Positions 34,252-43,428 of a DNA stretch of 64,000 nucleotides are shown one piece after another. Position 1 is the stretch's first letter. Every line of letters starts with the position of its first letter. Source of the stretch: Anaerocolumna sp. MB42-C2 (GTDB taxonomy: Bacteria; Bacillota; Clostridia; Lachnospirales; Lachnospiraceae); NCBI RefSeq assembly GCF_030913705.1, contig NZ_CP133190.1, positions 1,178,001 to 1,242,000 on the forward strand. Reading direction: 5' to 3'. A program made the translations under genes and the position numbers. Under the pieces are notes generated by a model. It was not told the origin of the DNA and made no database searches. It saw only the letters and a list, made by a program, of their open reading frames with translations.

Positions 34252-35058
34252 TTAATTAACAGGTATATAAACCTCCAGGTAAAATCGTTTTTCTGTTCCT
34301 ATATTTTCAGCAGTAATGATTCTGCCAAAAATATTACCGTTTATGGTATATTGATTTTCTATAATATAGGAAAACATAAACTCCAAAGAGTCTCTTTTTA
34401 TATCTTCACCGTAGGAAATTATAATAGAAGAAATATAACTTCCTGGTTTTATATATTCTGTTGAATCATCTACTTTAATATTTAATTTTCTAATATCGCT
34501 CTCAAATAATGCAAGACCCCAGTTATAATCAAAGGAAACATCCTCCGCTAAAATATTCTTATTGTTTATTCGGAAAGAAAAAAAAGCATAGGGTAATAAT
34601 TTCATCCACTCTTCCACTTTATTCGGTAATGCTGCATCTTTTAACAGATCATTTTTATCGGTCTGCCTAAGACGGTAAATCCCAGGCAGATTCTTTCTTA
34701 TACAAAGGTTAAGATTATTCCTGACTTGGGTAAGATCAGCTGATATGTCCTTCATTCTATTTAACAGCATGGTTTTTCTTCTGATTTCCTCTTCTAACTC
34801 CCTTTGTTTTTCCTGGATTGTATCCGTTATATCCGCAAGGGAAGCCTTTCTTGTCAGGTGGGAAGCTTTCTGAATCGGTATATCCATACTTCTGTACCAG
34901 CGACTCATCAGTAGATTTCTGGCATCCATATCTTTAAAATAACGATAGTTATTCTTATTATCTTTGAACGGTTTAATGATTTCATATTTTTCATAAAATC
35001 TTAAAGTATCTGTTGTTACTCCAAGTAATTCTGCGAACTCACTAATAGTGTATTTCAT
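34252..35058 (-). CDS. MerR family transcriptional regulator
   Basis: 268 residues. The N-terminal MerR winged helix (YTISEFAELLGVTTDTLRFYEKYEIIKPFKDNKNNYRYF, 3-42) is followed by a coiled-coil dimerisation helix (about 80-120) and a C-terminal domain of about 140 residues that resembles GyrI-like multidrug-binding domains (as in BmrR/BltR-type regulators). It should activate promoters with 19-bp spacers. It sits between the flavoprotein gene (same strand, downstream) and an MFS exporter (divergent), both plausible targets. Confidence 0.9.
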   Translation of the reverse strand: MKYTISEFAELLGVTTDTLRFYEKYEIIKPFKDNKNNYRYFKDMDARNLLMSRWYRSMDIPIQKASHLTRKASLADITDTIQEKQRELEEEIRRKTMLLNRMKDISADLTQVRNNLNLCIRKNLPGIYRLRQTDKNDLLKDAALPNKVEEWMKLLPYAFFSFRINNKNILAEDVSFDYNWGLALFESDIRKLNIKVDDSTEYIKPGSYISSIIISYGEDIKRDSLEFMFSYIIENQYTINGNIFGRIITAENIGTEKRFYLEVYIPVN

Positions 35059-35160
35059 GTTAACTCTTCTTTCTGTTGATTAATTTACGAATTTTCATAT
35101 TACTCATATTTTATAACATTTATGCTCATAAGGTCAAATGAAACCGGATACCTAAAATTC

Positions 35161-35189
35161 TTGTCTTTTCTCTCCTATGGTACTATAAT
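35161..35189 (+). promoter_or_regulatory. Promoter of the MFS transporter gene
   Basis: TTGTCT (35161-35166), a 17-bp spacer and TATAAT (35184-35189), 31 bases before the ATG. No MerR-type long spacer here, so control by the divergent MerR protein is not supported at this promoter. Confidence 0.6.
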
Positions 35190-35219
35190 TTCATTAGTAT
35201 AATTACTTGGAGGAAACTT

Positions 35220-36392
35220 ATGGAATACGGAACAAAAAGACAACAAGGTTTGCTGCTCACTGCAGTCGTTTTATTCTGGTTTGCACAGTATGTCTATATA
35301 CCTTTTCAGACTACTTATCTTACTGAAAGAGAAGTATCCGAAGCTTATATCGGAGGAATACTTGGTGCCTATGGTATTGCACAGTTGGTTATGCGGATTC
35401 CGGTCGGGGTTATGGCTGATTCCATCGGCAGGCATAGAGGGTTTATTTTGGCCGGTACCGTTGCAGCAGGACTTGCTTCTATAATTAGGATAAATATGCC
35501 CGGAGGCACCGGGTTTTTTATAGCCAACTTATTCTCCGGATTTGCTTCCGCTATGTGGATATCATTTATGGTCCTGTATACCGGATTTTTTCCTGCTGCC
35601 AAACAGCAGAAAGCCACCAGCCGGATTATCCTGTTTAACAATCTTGGTATACTTCTTGGCTTTATAAGCAGTACTTATCTATACAAAACTTTTGGTATGT
35701 CATTCTTATGTTTGCTTAGTTTAGTTTCTGCATTTGCAGGGACAATCATAGCATTACCGCTTCGTGATACCAAAGAAAAACATCAGCAGTCCGGTTCTCC
35801 CTTAAAAACCTTAAAAGTATGTCTTAATAAACGCCTTCTCCTGTTTGCCTGCCTGGCACTGATACAACAAGGGATTCAGATGTCCACAACGATGTCTTTT
35901 ACAACTCAGATTTTAAAAAACCTTGGTGCTTCCTCAATCCTTATCGGTCTGTCGTCCATTGTTTACATGTTGTCGGCAGTAGGTTTTTCAGGACTGGCAT
36001 CTTTCCCATGGTTTTCTAAAAAAGGTCCGGCTTTCCTGATTCCGGTTGTCTTTATCCTGCTGGCATTCTATTGTTTCCTTATCCCGATGGTTACCTCTGT
36101 CCCTATTCTTTTATTTCTTCAAATTTTACCGGGTCTGGCAACAGGAATCTTATTTTCATACCTTACTTCCGAAGCTATGAAAGATATCGCACCTGGTGTA
36201 AAATCTACGGCAATGGGATTTTATCAGGCCGTATATGCTGTAGGTATGACTTTGGTTCCTGTCTTTACCGGTAATTTTGTACATATCCATTCCATGCGGG
36301 CAGCCTATTTTATCCTCGCCGGTTTAGCAATAGCAGGAAGTATTATAGCCGTGAGTTATTACCATATGAAAACTTCTGAATTATATCGGTAA
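35220..36392 (+). CDS. MFS transporter
   Basis: 390 residues with 12 predicted TM helices. The MFS motif A-like loop between TM2 and TM3 (GVMADSIGRHRGFI) is clear. The N-terminal RIPVGVMADS block and the mid-protein loop (LPLRDTKEKHQQSGSPLK) fit drug or sugar exporters of the DHA1 type. The substrate is unknown. TTGGAGG lies 8 bases before the ATG. It is divergent from the MerR gene. Confidence 0.9.
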   Translation: MEYGTKRQQGLLLTAVVLFWFAQYVYIPFQTTYLTEREVSEAYIGGILGAYGIAQLVMRIPVGVMADSIGRHRGFILAGTVAAGLASIIRINMPGGTGFFIANLFSGFASAMWISFMVLYTGFFPAAKQQKATSRIILFNNLGILLGFISSTYLYKTFGMSFLCLLSLVSAFAGTIIALPLRDTKEKHQQSGSPLKTLKVCLNKRLLLFACLALIQQGIQMSTTMSFTTQILKNLGASSILIGLSSIVYMLSAVGFSGLASFPWFSKKGPAFLIPVVFILLAFYCFLIPMVTSVPILLFLQILPGLATGILFSYLTSEAMKDIAPGVKSTAMGFYQAVYAVGMTLVPVFTGNFVHIHSMRAAYFILAGLAIAGSIIAVSYYHMKTSELYR

Positions 36393-36416
36393 CTTAAAAT
36401 GCATTAATTATATAAT

Positions 36417-37334
36417 TTAATAATAATCAAATGCATGTGTATTGTAAAATATTTCGTAATCCCCTCCTCTTATTACCTGCTCGACTGCGCAAAAGGAATT
36501 GAGTATTTCCTCTGAATTATTATCGGTATACCAGGGCAGCTTTCCATAAATTCCTTTGGGTTTATAGATACAGATACCTGTCCCCACCGATGCATAAGCC
36601 GGAAATACAAGAAGGGGGGCTAGAATCTCATACAGGATTCCCATTCTCGGGATTAATTCTAACTCCTGTTTTGAAAAAGATAGATGACTGACAATATCCA
36701 GGAAAGATTCATACCGGTAATGGGTAATCGAATACTCTTTTCTGAATGCATCATCTCCTGCTCTCGGAGCGCCAAACGTATAAACAATAATCTTATTATT
36801 AACATATTTCTCTAATATTTTTGCCATAATGGCAGCCATAGCTCCGCCCTTGCTGTGACCGGTTATGTATATATCAGTAGGTGTATTATTTTTTGTTTCC
36901 GAAACCAATTCTAACGTTTTTGCGATAACACTGTCTTGTATGCTTAGAACCGAATTGAAGAATCCCATATGTACGTTTCCATTACCATAAGGAGCAAAAG
37001 AGACCGGAACAGCCAGAAAATTATTCAGCCAATCTAAAAAACTTCCAAATTCACTATCATTTCCATTCGTTCCCCTGAAAGAAATAATAATGCCGGAACT
37101 CGAGGTACCAACTAATCCTGCATTAATTTTTTCGATTCCTCCGGAAAAGGAATATACCTCTCCAAGAAAACCCGCTCTCTGATAACAGTTATCCTCTATA
37201 TCTCCGAACTTATAATCCATTCTGGTTTTATAATCCACCGGTAATTTTCCGTCAACTATACTGTATGCTAATTTAGAAGCTGCCCATAATCTGCTTTTCA
37301 TCAGATTATTACCTGCTATTTTACTATCGGCCAT
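36417..37334 (-). CDS. Class 3 lipase-like hydrolase
   Basis: About 305 residues. IYITGHSKGGAMA is the alpha/beta-hydrolase nucleophile elbow (GxSxG, Ser about 161). IISFRGTNG is the oxyanion strand of lipase_3 proteins. FLDIVSHL provides the likely acid and a C-terminal THAF the likely histidine. There is no signal peptide. The frame opens at a GTG at 37343, but AGGTGG there fits as ribosome binding site for the ATG at 37334. It starts 20 bases after the end of the unknown gene upstream, so the two form an operon. Substrate and cellular site are unknown. Confidence 0.8.
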   Translation of the reverse strand: MADSKIAGNNLMKSRLWAASKLAYSIVDGKLPVDYKTRMDYKFGDIEDNCYQRAGFLGEVYSFSGGIEKINAGLVGTSSSGIIISFRGTNGNDSEFGSFLDWLNNFLAVPVSFAPYGNGNVHMGFFNSVLSIQDSVIAKTLELVSETKNNTPTDIYITGHSKGGAMAAIMAKILEKYVNNKIIVYTFGAPRAGDDAFRKEYSITHYRYESFLDIVSHLSFSKQELELIPRMGILYEILAPLLVFPAYASVGTGICIYKPKGIYGKLPWYTDNNSEEILNSFCAVEQVIRGGDYEIFYNTHAFDYY

Positions 37335-37355
37335 AATTTCCACCTAAGCTTTCTT

Positions 37356-38060
37356 TTATTGATAATATCCTGTTAAAGTAATTTTTGCTCCTGCCTCCAA
37401 AAATAATAAATTAGAAATATACCCCGTGACAATTAATGATACTTTCTGCTTAATTTCAAAACTATAGGTTACAGATTCTGTTTCATATAGTTCCACGAAG
37501 TCCATCCTGCCGTTTTTATGGATTTCACCATTAGATAGGAGCGTTAACAGACATCCCGTACTTCTATCCTTATGTCCCTCAATATAGATCTCACATTTTT
37601 CCCAAAGTTGGTTATTATCTAAATAGAAATTATCTATGGTGCTTTTCTCACCGGTATCAGCTTCCCAAATTACAGAGCTGCTTTTATACTGTTCATTTGA
37701 ATCATAGGTGCAGGTAACATAAATGTTTCCCCCTGCCGTAAAAAAGCCCCCACTTATAAGCTGTCCGGTTACGTCAATATATACATCCTTGTCAATACTT
37801 CTCTCCAGCACTTTAATTTCATTTTCCAATAAACTAAATTCCTCATATGCTATTATTTTATCTCCTGCTTTTATTATTATGGAAAATTCCTGATATTTCA
37901 TGGTTCCTCTCACAACCACAACCAAAGATTTCCATTTTTTATCTCCTCTGAAATGCAAATGATTGATATAGCTCACATCTTTAGTCTTATCCGCCCAATA
38001 TGCATTCTCCGTATGATGTTTTGGTTCTTGTTTTTTTTCACCTTTAGATCCCTGCTCCAC
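37356..38060 (-). CDS. Hypothetical beta-rich protein in operon with lipase
   Basis: 234 residues, starting with a GTG at 38060 that has AAGGAG 8 bases upstream. The first 30 residues are charged and probably disordered. The rest alternates short beta strands (KSLVVVVRG, FSIIIKAGD, IYIDVTG-like, VTCTYDS, KVSLIVTGYISNLLFLEAGAKITLTGYY) in a beta-sandwich-like pattern. There is no signal peptide, TM segment or known motif. Family not recognised. Tight coupling to the lipase gene suggests it is a partner, carrier or inhibitor of that enzyme; this is inference only. Confidence 0.65.
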   Translation of the reverse strand: MEQGSKGEKKQEPKHHTENAYWADKTKDVSYINHLHFRGDKKWKSLVVVVRGTMKYQEFSIIIKAGDKIIAYEEFSLLENEIKVLERSIDKDVYIDVTGQLISGGFFTAGGNIYVTCTYDSNEQYKSSSVIWEADTGEKSTIDNFYLDNNQLWEKCEIYIEGHKDRSTGCLLTLLSNGEIHKNGRMDFVELYETESVTYSFEIKQKVSLIVTGYISNLLFLEAGAKITLTGYYQ

Positions 38061-38444
38061 TCTAATTACTCCTTAAAAATTTCTCTGGCATATAATTCAT
38101 ATCTCATTTGATTTATAATATGCTTCAAAAGAAACAGGAATTCTAAAGAAAAAAATTTTTTAAAATATTATAATTTTTATAACTTTTTAAATAAGAGAGT
38201 TCCATTGTTTTGAAAAAAATGGAAAATTACAAGACAGAATTGTACTTGTTACTCTTTAACTTTAAACTATTTTAACAGGTAATAAATACTATCTTAATTT
38301 TTCATACTTTATATTTACATTAAAGTAATAATAAGGTAAACTAATATGTAATCAATGACATAGATAGATATTTTAAGACAAAATATCATTTTTTGTCATA
38401 AAATTAGAAAATGGCAACTAGCAGTAATACGAGAGGGATTAAAA
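38061..38444. other. Divergent intergenic region before beta-helix gene 2
   Basis: 384 AT-rich bases between the unknown gene (-) and beta-helix gene 2 (+). It contains the shared TTTACA/TAAACT promoter (38314-38342) and a long leader of about 100 bases with the hairpin GACAAAA/TTTTGTC (38377-38397). Otherwise nothing was recognised. Confidence 0.55.
38314..38342 (+). promoter_or_regulatory. Promoter of beta-helix gene 2 (shared motif)
   Basis: TTTACA (38314-38319), a 17-bp spacer and TAAACT (38337-38342), with the same ATAATAAG-GTAAACTAA context as gene 1. The leader is about 95 bases, much longer than for gene 1. Confidence 0.65.
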
Positions 38445-40346
38445 ATGAACAAAAAATTTTTCTATGGTTTTATACTTGTAACAACAGTTTTTCTTTTATT
38501 TCAAAAGCCAATTCAGGCAGAAGCGCGTCAGAATAAGGTGGTTTCAGCTGAGTCAGGAGATACTTCGGCTGAACTTCAAAAATTACTTGATTATAATAAA
38601 GACGGATCTTATAATCTGACTATTAATATACCCTCAGGCACTTATGATCTTAGAAGTGAATTGACAATCTACAGTAATACTACAATTAATGCTGATGCTG
38701 ACGCAAAATTAAACAGAAATCATCAAAAAGGAGCCCTTATAGCCAATGATTTGAGCAAGGATAATGGTGGTTATACCTCCGGAGAAAATATTACTATAAA
38801 AGGTGGTATCTGGGATTCCGTCAGTATCTCAAGAATGAATAAGGGCACGGAAAGTTTTCGGTTTATTCATGCTTCTAATATTACGATTAAGGATGCGACC
38901 ATTCGTAATGTTCCTAACGGCAGTCACCTGATTACTTTTGCAGGAGTAAAAAACAGTCTGATTGATAATTGCAAATTGTACGGTTATGTAGGGACTATGG
39001 CCAAAGAAGCAATACAGCTTGATATCGTTCACAGTAAAACCCTTGTGCCCTCCACGCAGGCAGCCAGTATTAAGTACGATGATTTAGCCTGTGACGGAAT
39101 ACAGATCACTAATTGCGATATTCGAGACTATCCCAGAGCGATTGGTTCCCATATATCTATAAAAGGTGTCTTTCATAAGAACATTACAATTTCTAATAAT
39201 AATTTACTAAATCTTAGAGAAACAGCAATTAAATTATACAATTATCAGAATGTTCAAATAAGCAATAATACAATAAGTAATACAAGCGTAGGTGTTCTGG
39301 TATACACCTATCTCAGCAATCAGAGTGCCCATTATCTTCCTGCGCTGCAAGATACCATAAAGGAACCTCTTCCAACAAATTATAACATTGTAATTAAGAA
39401 TAATAAATTTTATCATATATTACAGCTTAAAACTGGTGATTCCTATTCCTGGGGTGAAGCTATCCGTACGATTGGTGTTGCTTCGAGACCTTTAAATGGA
39501 GTAACAATTAAAAATAATACAATCGCTGACATTGAACGTTATGGAATCCTGATGCAGCAGTCACCGAGCAGTTCTGTTACTAATAATACGATAAAATCCA
39601 CCTCCAACAGCGGTATTTATCTCATTAACGGCTGCGACTATTCAGTGATTTCTGGAAATAAACTGGCGCAAAATGGCAATGTCAAAAACTCTCCTGCAGG
39701 AGGAATCGGGCTGTCTGCTTCCAGTAACGTAACCGTATCGGAAAATACAATCACTTTACCTGCAAACGATGGTATTTATCTATATAATAACAGCGATACT
39801 TGCGCAATTACCAATAATACGATTACTCAGGCTAAGAACAACGGTATAGCATTATATAGTGAATCTAATGAATCATCCGTAATGAATAATATAATTAAAG
39901 ATTATAATAAATTTGGTATATATACTTCAAAAATTAATTCGGCCATTGTAAACTCCAATGAAATATATGGCAGGCTGGGACGAAGCCAGGATGGAATTCA
40001 TTTATTAGGTAATAATGAAATCACCAGCAATTATGCCTTAGAAAACAATCATATTGAAACAACAAAACGATACGGCATTTTTATTGACGGTGCACTAAAT
40101 TGTTATGTGGGAAGCAATACCATATCAAATACTGCAAAAAACACAGTATATGTGGCTGATAATAGTGACGGTAGCGGGACAATTTATGACGAGTCGGAAG
40201 ATACCGATGATTCAGAAGATATTGATGATTCAGAATACATAGAAGATTCAGGGTATACAGAGGATTCAGGATATATTGAGGATTCAGGAACTTCAACATA
40301 TGGTAATAATAATATGACCCAAAAAATAAGTAAAACTTATAATTAA
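38445..40346 (+). CDS. Secreted right-handed beta-helix repeat protein 2 with acidic repeat tail
   Basis: 633 residues. A signal peptide (about 1-27, ending QAEA) precedes a long right-handed beta-helix region (NosD/pectate-lyase-like) closely matching the paralog at 27735, including ITNCDI-Y/RDYPRAIGSH, GVFHKNITISNNNL and RYGI-type rungs. It is about 70 residues longer. The extra part includes a C-terminal tail of five hexapeptide repeats of the form E/G-D/Y-x-D/E-D-S (residues 585-614). The tail is absent from paralog 1 and could be a surface, calcium or spacer element. Substrate unknown. Confidence 0.85.
   Translation: MNKKFFYGFILVTTVFLLFQKPIQAEARQNKVVSAESGDTSAELQKLLDYNKDGSYNLTINIPSGTYDLRSELTIYSNTTINADADAKLNRNHQKGALIANDLSKDNGGYTSGENITIKGGIWDSVSISRMNKGTESFRFIHASNITIKDATIRNVPNGSHLITFAGVKNSLIDNCKLYGYVGTMAKEAIQLDIVHSKTLVPSTQAASIKYDDLACDGIQITNCDIRDYPRAIGSHISIKGVFHKNITISNNNLLNLRETAIKLYNYQNVQISNNTISNTSVGVLVYTYLSNQSAHYLPALQDTIKEPLPTNYNIVIKNNKFYHILQLKTGDSYSWGEAIRTIGVASRPLNGVTIKNNTIADIERYGILMQQSPSSSVTNNTIKSTSNSGIYLINGCDYSVISGNKLAQNGNVKNSPAGGIGLSASSNVTVSENTITLPANDGIYLYNNSDTCAITNNTITQAKNNGIALYSESNESSVMNNIIKDYNKFGIYTSKINSAIVNSNEIYGRLGRSQDGIHLLGNNEITSNYALENNHIETTKRYGIFIDGALNCYVGSNTISNTAKNTVYVADNSDGSGTIYDESEDTDDSEDIDDSEYIEDSGYTEDSGYIEDSGTSTYGNNNMTQKISKTYN
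40197..40286 (+). repeat. Five 18-bp in-frame tandem repeats
   Basis: Five 18-base units, each ending GATTCA, encode the acidic hexapeptides at the C-terminus of beta-helix protein 2. They probably arose by slippage and could vary in number between strains. Confidence 0.85.
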
Positions 40347-40350
40347 AAAG

Positions 40351-40427
40351 AAATGGCTGTTGCAAAATCCTTACAACTTCACCTGCAAATTCGTAAGTGA
40401 AGTAAAAAGATATTGCAACAGCCATTT
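40351..40427. terminator. Bidirectional hairpin after beta-helix gene 2
   Basis: AAATGGCTGTTGCAA and TTGCAACAGCCATTT form a 15-bp perfect stem, with an inner ACTTCAC/GTGAAGT stem. It lies between convergent genes and touches the stop codon of the AEC transporter. Confidence 0.8.
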
Positions 40428-40429
40428 AA

Positions 40430-41338
40430 TTATAAGATAAGACACCATAAAGGTATTGTTATCATAGAAAGTAAAGTAGTAAATACCACACATTTGGTGG
40501 CAAAAATGGAATCGCCGTCATACTTAGCTGCCAATATAGCGGTTGTACTCCCTGCAGGCATCCCGGCTAAAAGTACAGATACTCCTGTTAACAGATCATT
40601 GATCTCTAGTATTTTGCAGGCAGCAAAAACCAGCAAAGGTATCAAGATAAGTCGAATAAAAGCATAATAGATTGCTGTCCTGTTAACTATGGTTTTAATA
40701 TTTACTTCTGCTAAGATTGTGCCAATTAATATCATGGATAAAGAAGTCGTACAACTGCTTATATTTTTTATGGTATTTTCTATAAAAACCGGCAGCGGTA
40801 TCTGAAAAATCATAATTAACAGGCCTATGTACACTGCGACAATACAAGGATGTGTGACCACCTTTTTTACTATGGTTTTTCTGTCCGGGCTTTCAGTAAA
40901 ATAGGAAACACCTGCAGACCACATAACAATTCGCTGCGGAATTAAATAGATAGAAGCTAACAGCAGACCATTTGTCCCAAAAACTCCTTCCGCTATGGGA
41001 TTTCCCATAAAACCCGCGTTAGAACACACCGTTCCGTATTGCAGTACTTTCTTAAACCCAGAGGTTTGTCTGTTATACAAAGTATTACTAAGAATCAAAC
41101 AACCAAATTGTATGAAACAGGATATCAAAAGTATAATTATGAAATTTTTTAATACTTCCAGATTAAATTCAATAAAAAAAGAATTTATTATATTACAGGG
41201 AAGTACTAAGTAAATGACTATGTCAGTCAGAATAGCCGTACCCTGTTTGGGTAGTACATTAACTTTCCTTAATATTAATCCTACCGCAACCAGCAGAAAC
41301 AGCATACCCTGTAGATTAATCAAATTGCTAAAATCCAT
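40430..41338 (-). CDS. AEC family transporter
   Basis: 302 residues with about ten TM helices in two inverted halves, the auxin efflux carrier (AEC) type. The N-terminus (LFLLVAVGLILRKVNVLP) and the central NAGFMGNPIAEGVFG and C-terminal GMPAGSTTAILAAKYDGD blocks are family hallmarks. Bacterial AEC proteins move dicarboxylates such as malate or other organic anions; the direction and substrate are not evident. It is a single gene. Confidence 0.9.
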   Translation of the reverse strand: MDFSNLINLQGMLFLLVAVGLILRKVNVLPKQGTAILTDIVIYLVLPCNIINSFFIEFNLEVLKNFIIILLISCFIQFGCLILSNTLYNRQTSGFKKVLQYGTVCSNAGFMGNPIAEGVFGTNGLLLASIYLIPQRIVMWSAGVSYFTESPDRKTIVKKVVTHPCIVAVYIGLLIMIFQIPLPVFIENTIKNISSCTTSLSMILIGTILAEVNIKTIVNRTAIYYAFIRLILIPLLVFAACKILEINDLLTGVSVLLAGMPAGSTTAILAAKYDGDSIFATKCVVFTTLLSMITIPLWCLIL

Positions 41339-41499
41339 TATAGTTTCCCCCTGGACGTCTAATATTAATTACAATAGTCTCTATTGTAACCGAAAAAATA
41401 ACTATAATGGAAATACTTAATTTTTGCAAGAGCTCATTCTTATTGTTTTAAACTCACTCTTCTGGCATTTTCCATTCACCTGTCAAATATAACCGCTAA

Positions 41500-42030
41500 T
41501 TATATCTTGTATGGTTTGCCGTCAAGATCTTTCCATACAAATTCCTCTTCCAGTATGATATAACTATGGGCACTGTTTTCTTTCGGTATGGATACTGAGC
41601 CCGGATTGATATAACTATAGTCTCCCCAATCTTCGTATTTAGGGATGTGGGTATGCCCGTTTAATAAAATATCACCTTTTTTTAACAATGGCTTGTCTGT
41701 CTGATTAAACTTATGCCCATGGGTTGCAAAGATCATACGGCTGCCAAGATAGAGAATACAATATTCTGCCATAATTGGAAATTCCAGAACCATCTGATCT
41801 ACTTCCGAATCACAATTTCCCCTAACACATAATAAATCTTCCTTTATACCATTAAGCATTTCAATGACCTTTTTAGGTTCATACTCCTTGGGCAGATTAT
41901 TTCTTGGTCCATGATATAGCAAGTCTCCTAATAAAAGCAGTTTATCTGCCTGTTCACGTTTATATGCTTCAATCATTTTATGGCAATAATAAGCGGAACC
42001 ATGTATATCCGACGCAATCATTAATTTCAT
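41500..42030 (-). CDS. yfcE: YfcE-like metallophosphodiesterase
   Basis: 176 residues, the compact calcineurin-like form. The full motif set is present: ASDIHGS, LLGDLLYHGPRN, VRGNCDSEVD, ATHGHKFN and LNGHTHIPKYE. E. coli YfcE is an Mn-dependent phosphodiesterase of unknown natural substrate and is the best match in length and motif spacing. TTAGGAGG lies upstream of the ATG. The LysR gene upstream is on the same strand 71 bases away. Confidence 0.85.
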   Translation of the reverse strand: MKLMIASDIHGSAYYCHKMIEAYKREQADKLLLLGDLLYHGPRNNLPKEYEPKKVIEMLNGIKEDLLCVRGNCDSEVDQMVLEFPIMAEYCILYLGSRMIFATHGHKFNQTDKPLLKKGDILLNGHTHIPKYEDWGDYSYINPGSVSIPKENSAHSYIILEEEFVWKDLDGKPYKI

Positions 42031-42101
42031 AAATAAAACCTCCTAAAGTTTAACCCTAACTGTGATTATTATAAATGATTCCTTCAAAAAGTTAATATCG
42101 A

Positions 42102-43025
42102 TTAAGTTTTTTCGTCACAATAATAAGAATTACATACTAACTCTAAGACTTCAATAAATTTCTTTACACTTACCGATAAGTATTTGTTCTTATTGTAAAT
42201 AAGACTATATGGATATTCTAAGGTAATATCTTCTTTCATTTTCAATTCCTTAATAAGCCCCATTTTAATATCTGATTTTACAGAGTAATAAGGCATCAAT
42301 GCAAGTCCCAAATCTGCATAAATAGCAGATTTAATTGCATCGATACTTCCAAAATACATACTTATATTTTCCGGCAGATTAAAAACATTCATAATATTTT
42401 TATAATACGTATATAATTGGGAAGTTTTGCTGTGAACTACAAAACTATACCCTATCAAATCCTCTTTGCCGATATATTCTTTTTCACATAATTGATTACC
42501 CGGCGATGCCACAAAAATCAATTTATCGCGAATTAATTCTTTTGAATAAATATTGGAATTATAAACACAGCTGCCTCCGTTAACTGCTACATCAAGGGTC
42601 CCATTTTCCACTAAATTAGTTATTTCTGATGTATCTGCTACATGGAGGTTGACTGTTACTAGCGGATACCTTTTCTTCATTTCACCTATAATTTTGGGCA
42701 AAATATAGGTTCCTGGTGTATTACTTCCGCCAAGATTTATGGTTCCTGCAATTTCTTTCTTCTGTTTTAATATATCAAATTCCATTTCATCCATAATGTG
42801 AAATATTTTTTTCGTATATTCATAGAGCATATTACCTTCTTCCGTTAAGTTTATTTGATTGCCCATTTTATAGAAAAGTTTCAAATCAATTTGATTTTCT
42901 AATTTCTTAACCTGGATAGATAACGCCGGCTGACTTATGTGAAGAATTTCTGATGCCTTTTTAAAACTTTTATATTGTGCCACTGTATTAAATATTTTCA
43001 GATAATGTATTTCCATATTTTTCAC
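42102..43025 (-). CDS. LysR family transcriptional regulator
   Basis: 307 residues. An N-terminal winged helix (YLKIFNTVAQYKSFKKASEILHISQPALSIQVKKLENQ, about 5-43) is followed by a substrate-binding domain (about 90-295) with GGSNTPGTYILPKIIGEMKKRYP. It is transcribed divergently from the OadB-type module across a 218-base region, the usual position for a LysR protein that controls its neighbour. The ligand is unknown. Confidence 0.92.
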   Translation of the reverse strand: MKNMEIHYLKIFNTVAQYKSFKKASEILHISQPALSIQVKKLENQIDLKLFYKMGNQINLTEEGNMLYEYTKKIFHIMDEMEFDILKQKKEIAGTINLGGSNTPGTYILPKIIGEMKKRYPLVTVNLHVADTSEITNLVENGTLDVAVNGGSCVYNSNIYSKELIRDKLIFVASPGNQLCEKEYIGKEDLIGYSFVVHSKTSQLYTYYKNIMNVFNLPENISMYFGSIDAIKSAIYADLGLALMPYYSVKSDIKMGLIKELKMKEDITLEYPYSLIYNKNKYLSVSVKKFIEVLELVCNSYYCDEKT

Positions 43026-43049
43026 CCTGTGAGATATTTTTATGTCTCT

Positions 43050-43081
43050 TGGCCTTAAAGTCTTTATATAATATTAGGCCA
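43050..43081. promoter_or_regulatory. Candidate LysR operator
   Basis: TGGCCT and AGGCCA form an interrupted dyad near the lysR start in the lysR/oadB divergent region. It has the size expected of a LysR autoregulatory site, but the T-N11-A core is not unique, so this is tentative. Confidence 0.35.
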
Positions 43082-43243
43082 CCCGCAATATAAAACTTTA
43101 TCTTGTTAATATTTTGTCATTGCTTTCCAGATAATAACTTTTATTTATGGGCCTCTTTTATAATATATATTAGTATTGTATTTATTATAATAGTATAATT
43201 ACCATGACAAAATTTTTATTTAATAACGAAAGGAGAAGTTATT

Positions 43244-43372
43244 ATGACTGCAGCTATTCTTATACCAATAAAAGTATTCGGTATTGGTTTTATTATTTCC
43301 ATGGGTATTTCCGTATTAATTAAGTTTTTATTAGATGTCATCAAATTATTTTCAAAAAATTCAACTGACTGA
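43244..43372 (+). CDS. OadG-related small transporter subunit (42 aa)
   Basis: A 42-residue ORF starting ATG at 43244 with a strong AAAGGAG eight bases upstream. It is one hydrophobic helix (AILIPIKVFGIGFIISMGISVLIKFLLDVIKLF) with a short polar tail. Its position directly before an OadB-type gene and its form match the small OadG-related subunits that accompany orphan sodium-pump beta subunits. It lacks the long proline/alanine linker of full OadG. It probably stabilises the membrane partner. Too short for most gene finders. Confidence 0.72.
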   Translation: MTAAILIPIKVFGIGFIISMGISVLIKFLLDVIKLFSKNSTD

Positions 43373-43428
43373 TATACCCAATAATTTGCATTATATCATA
43401 ATAAACAATAGAAAGACAGGTATTTCTC

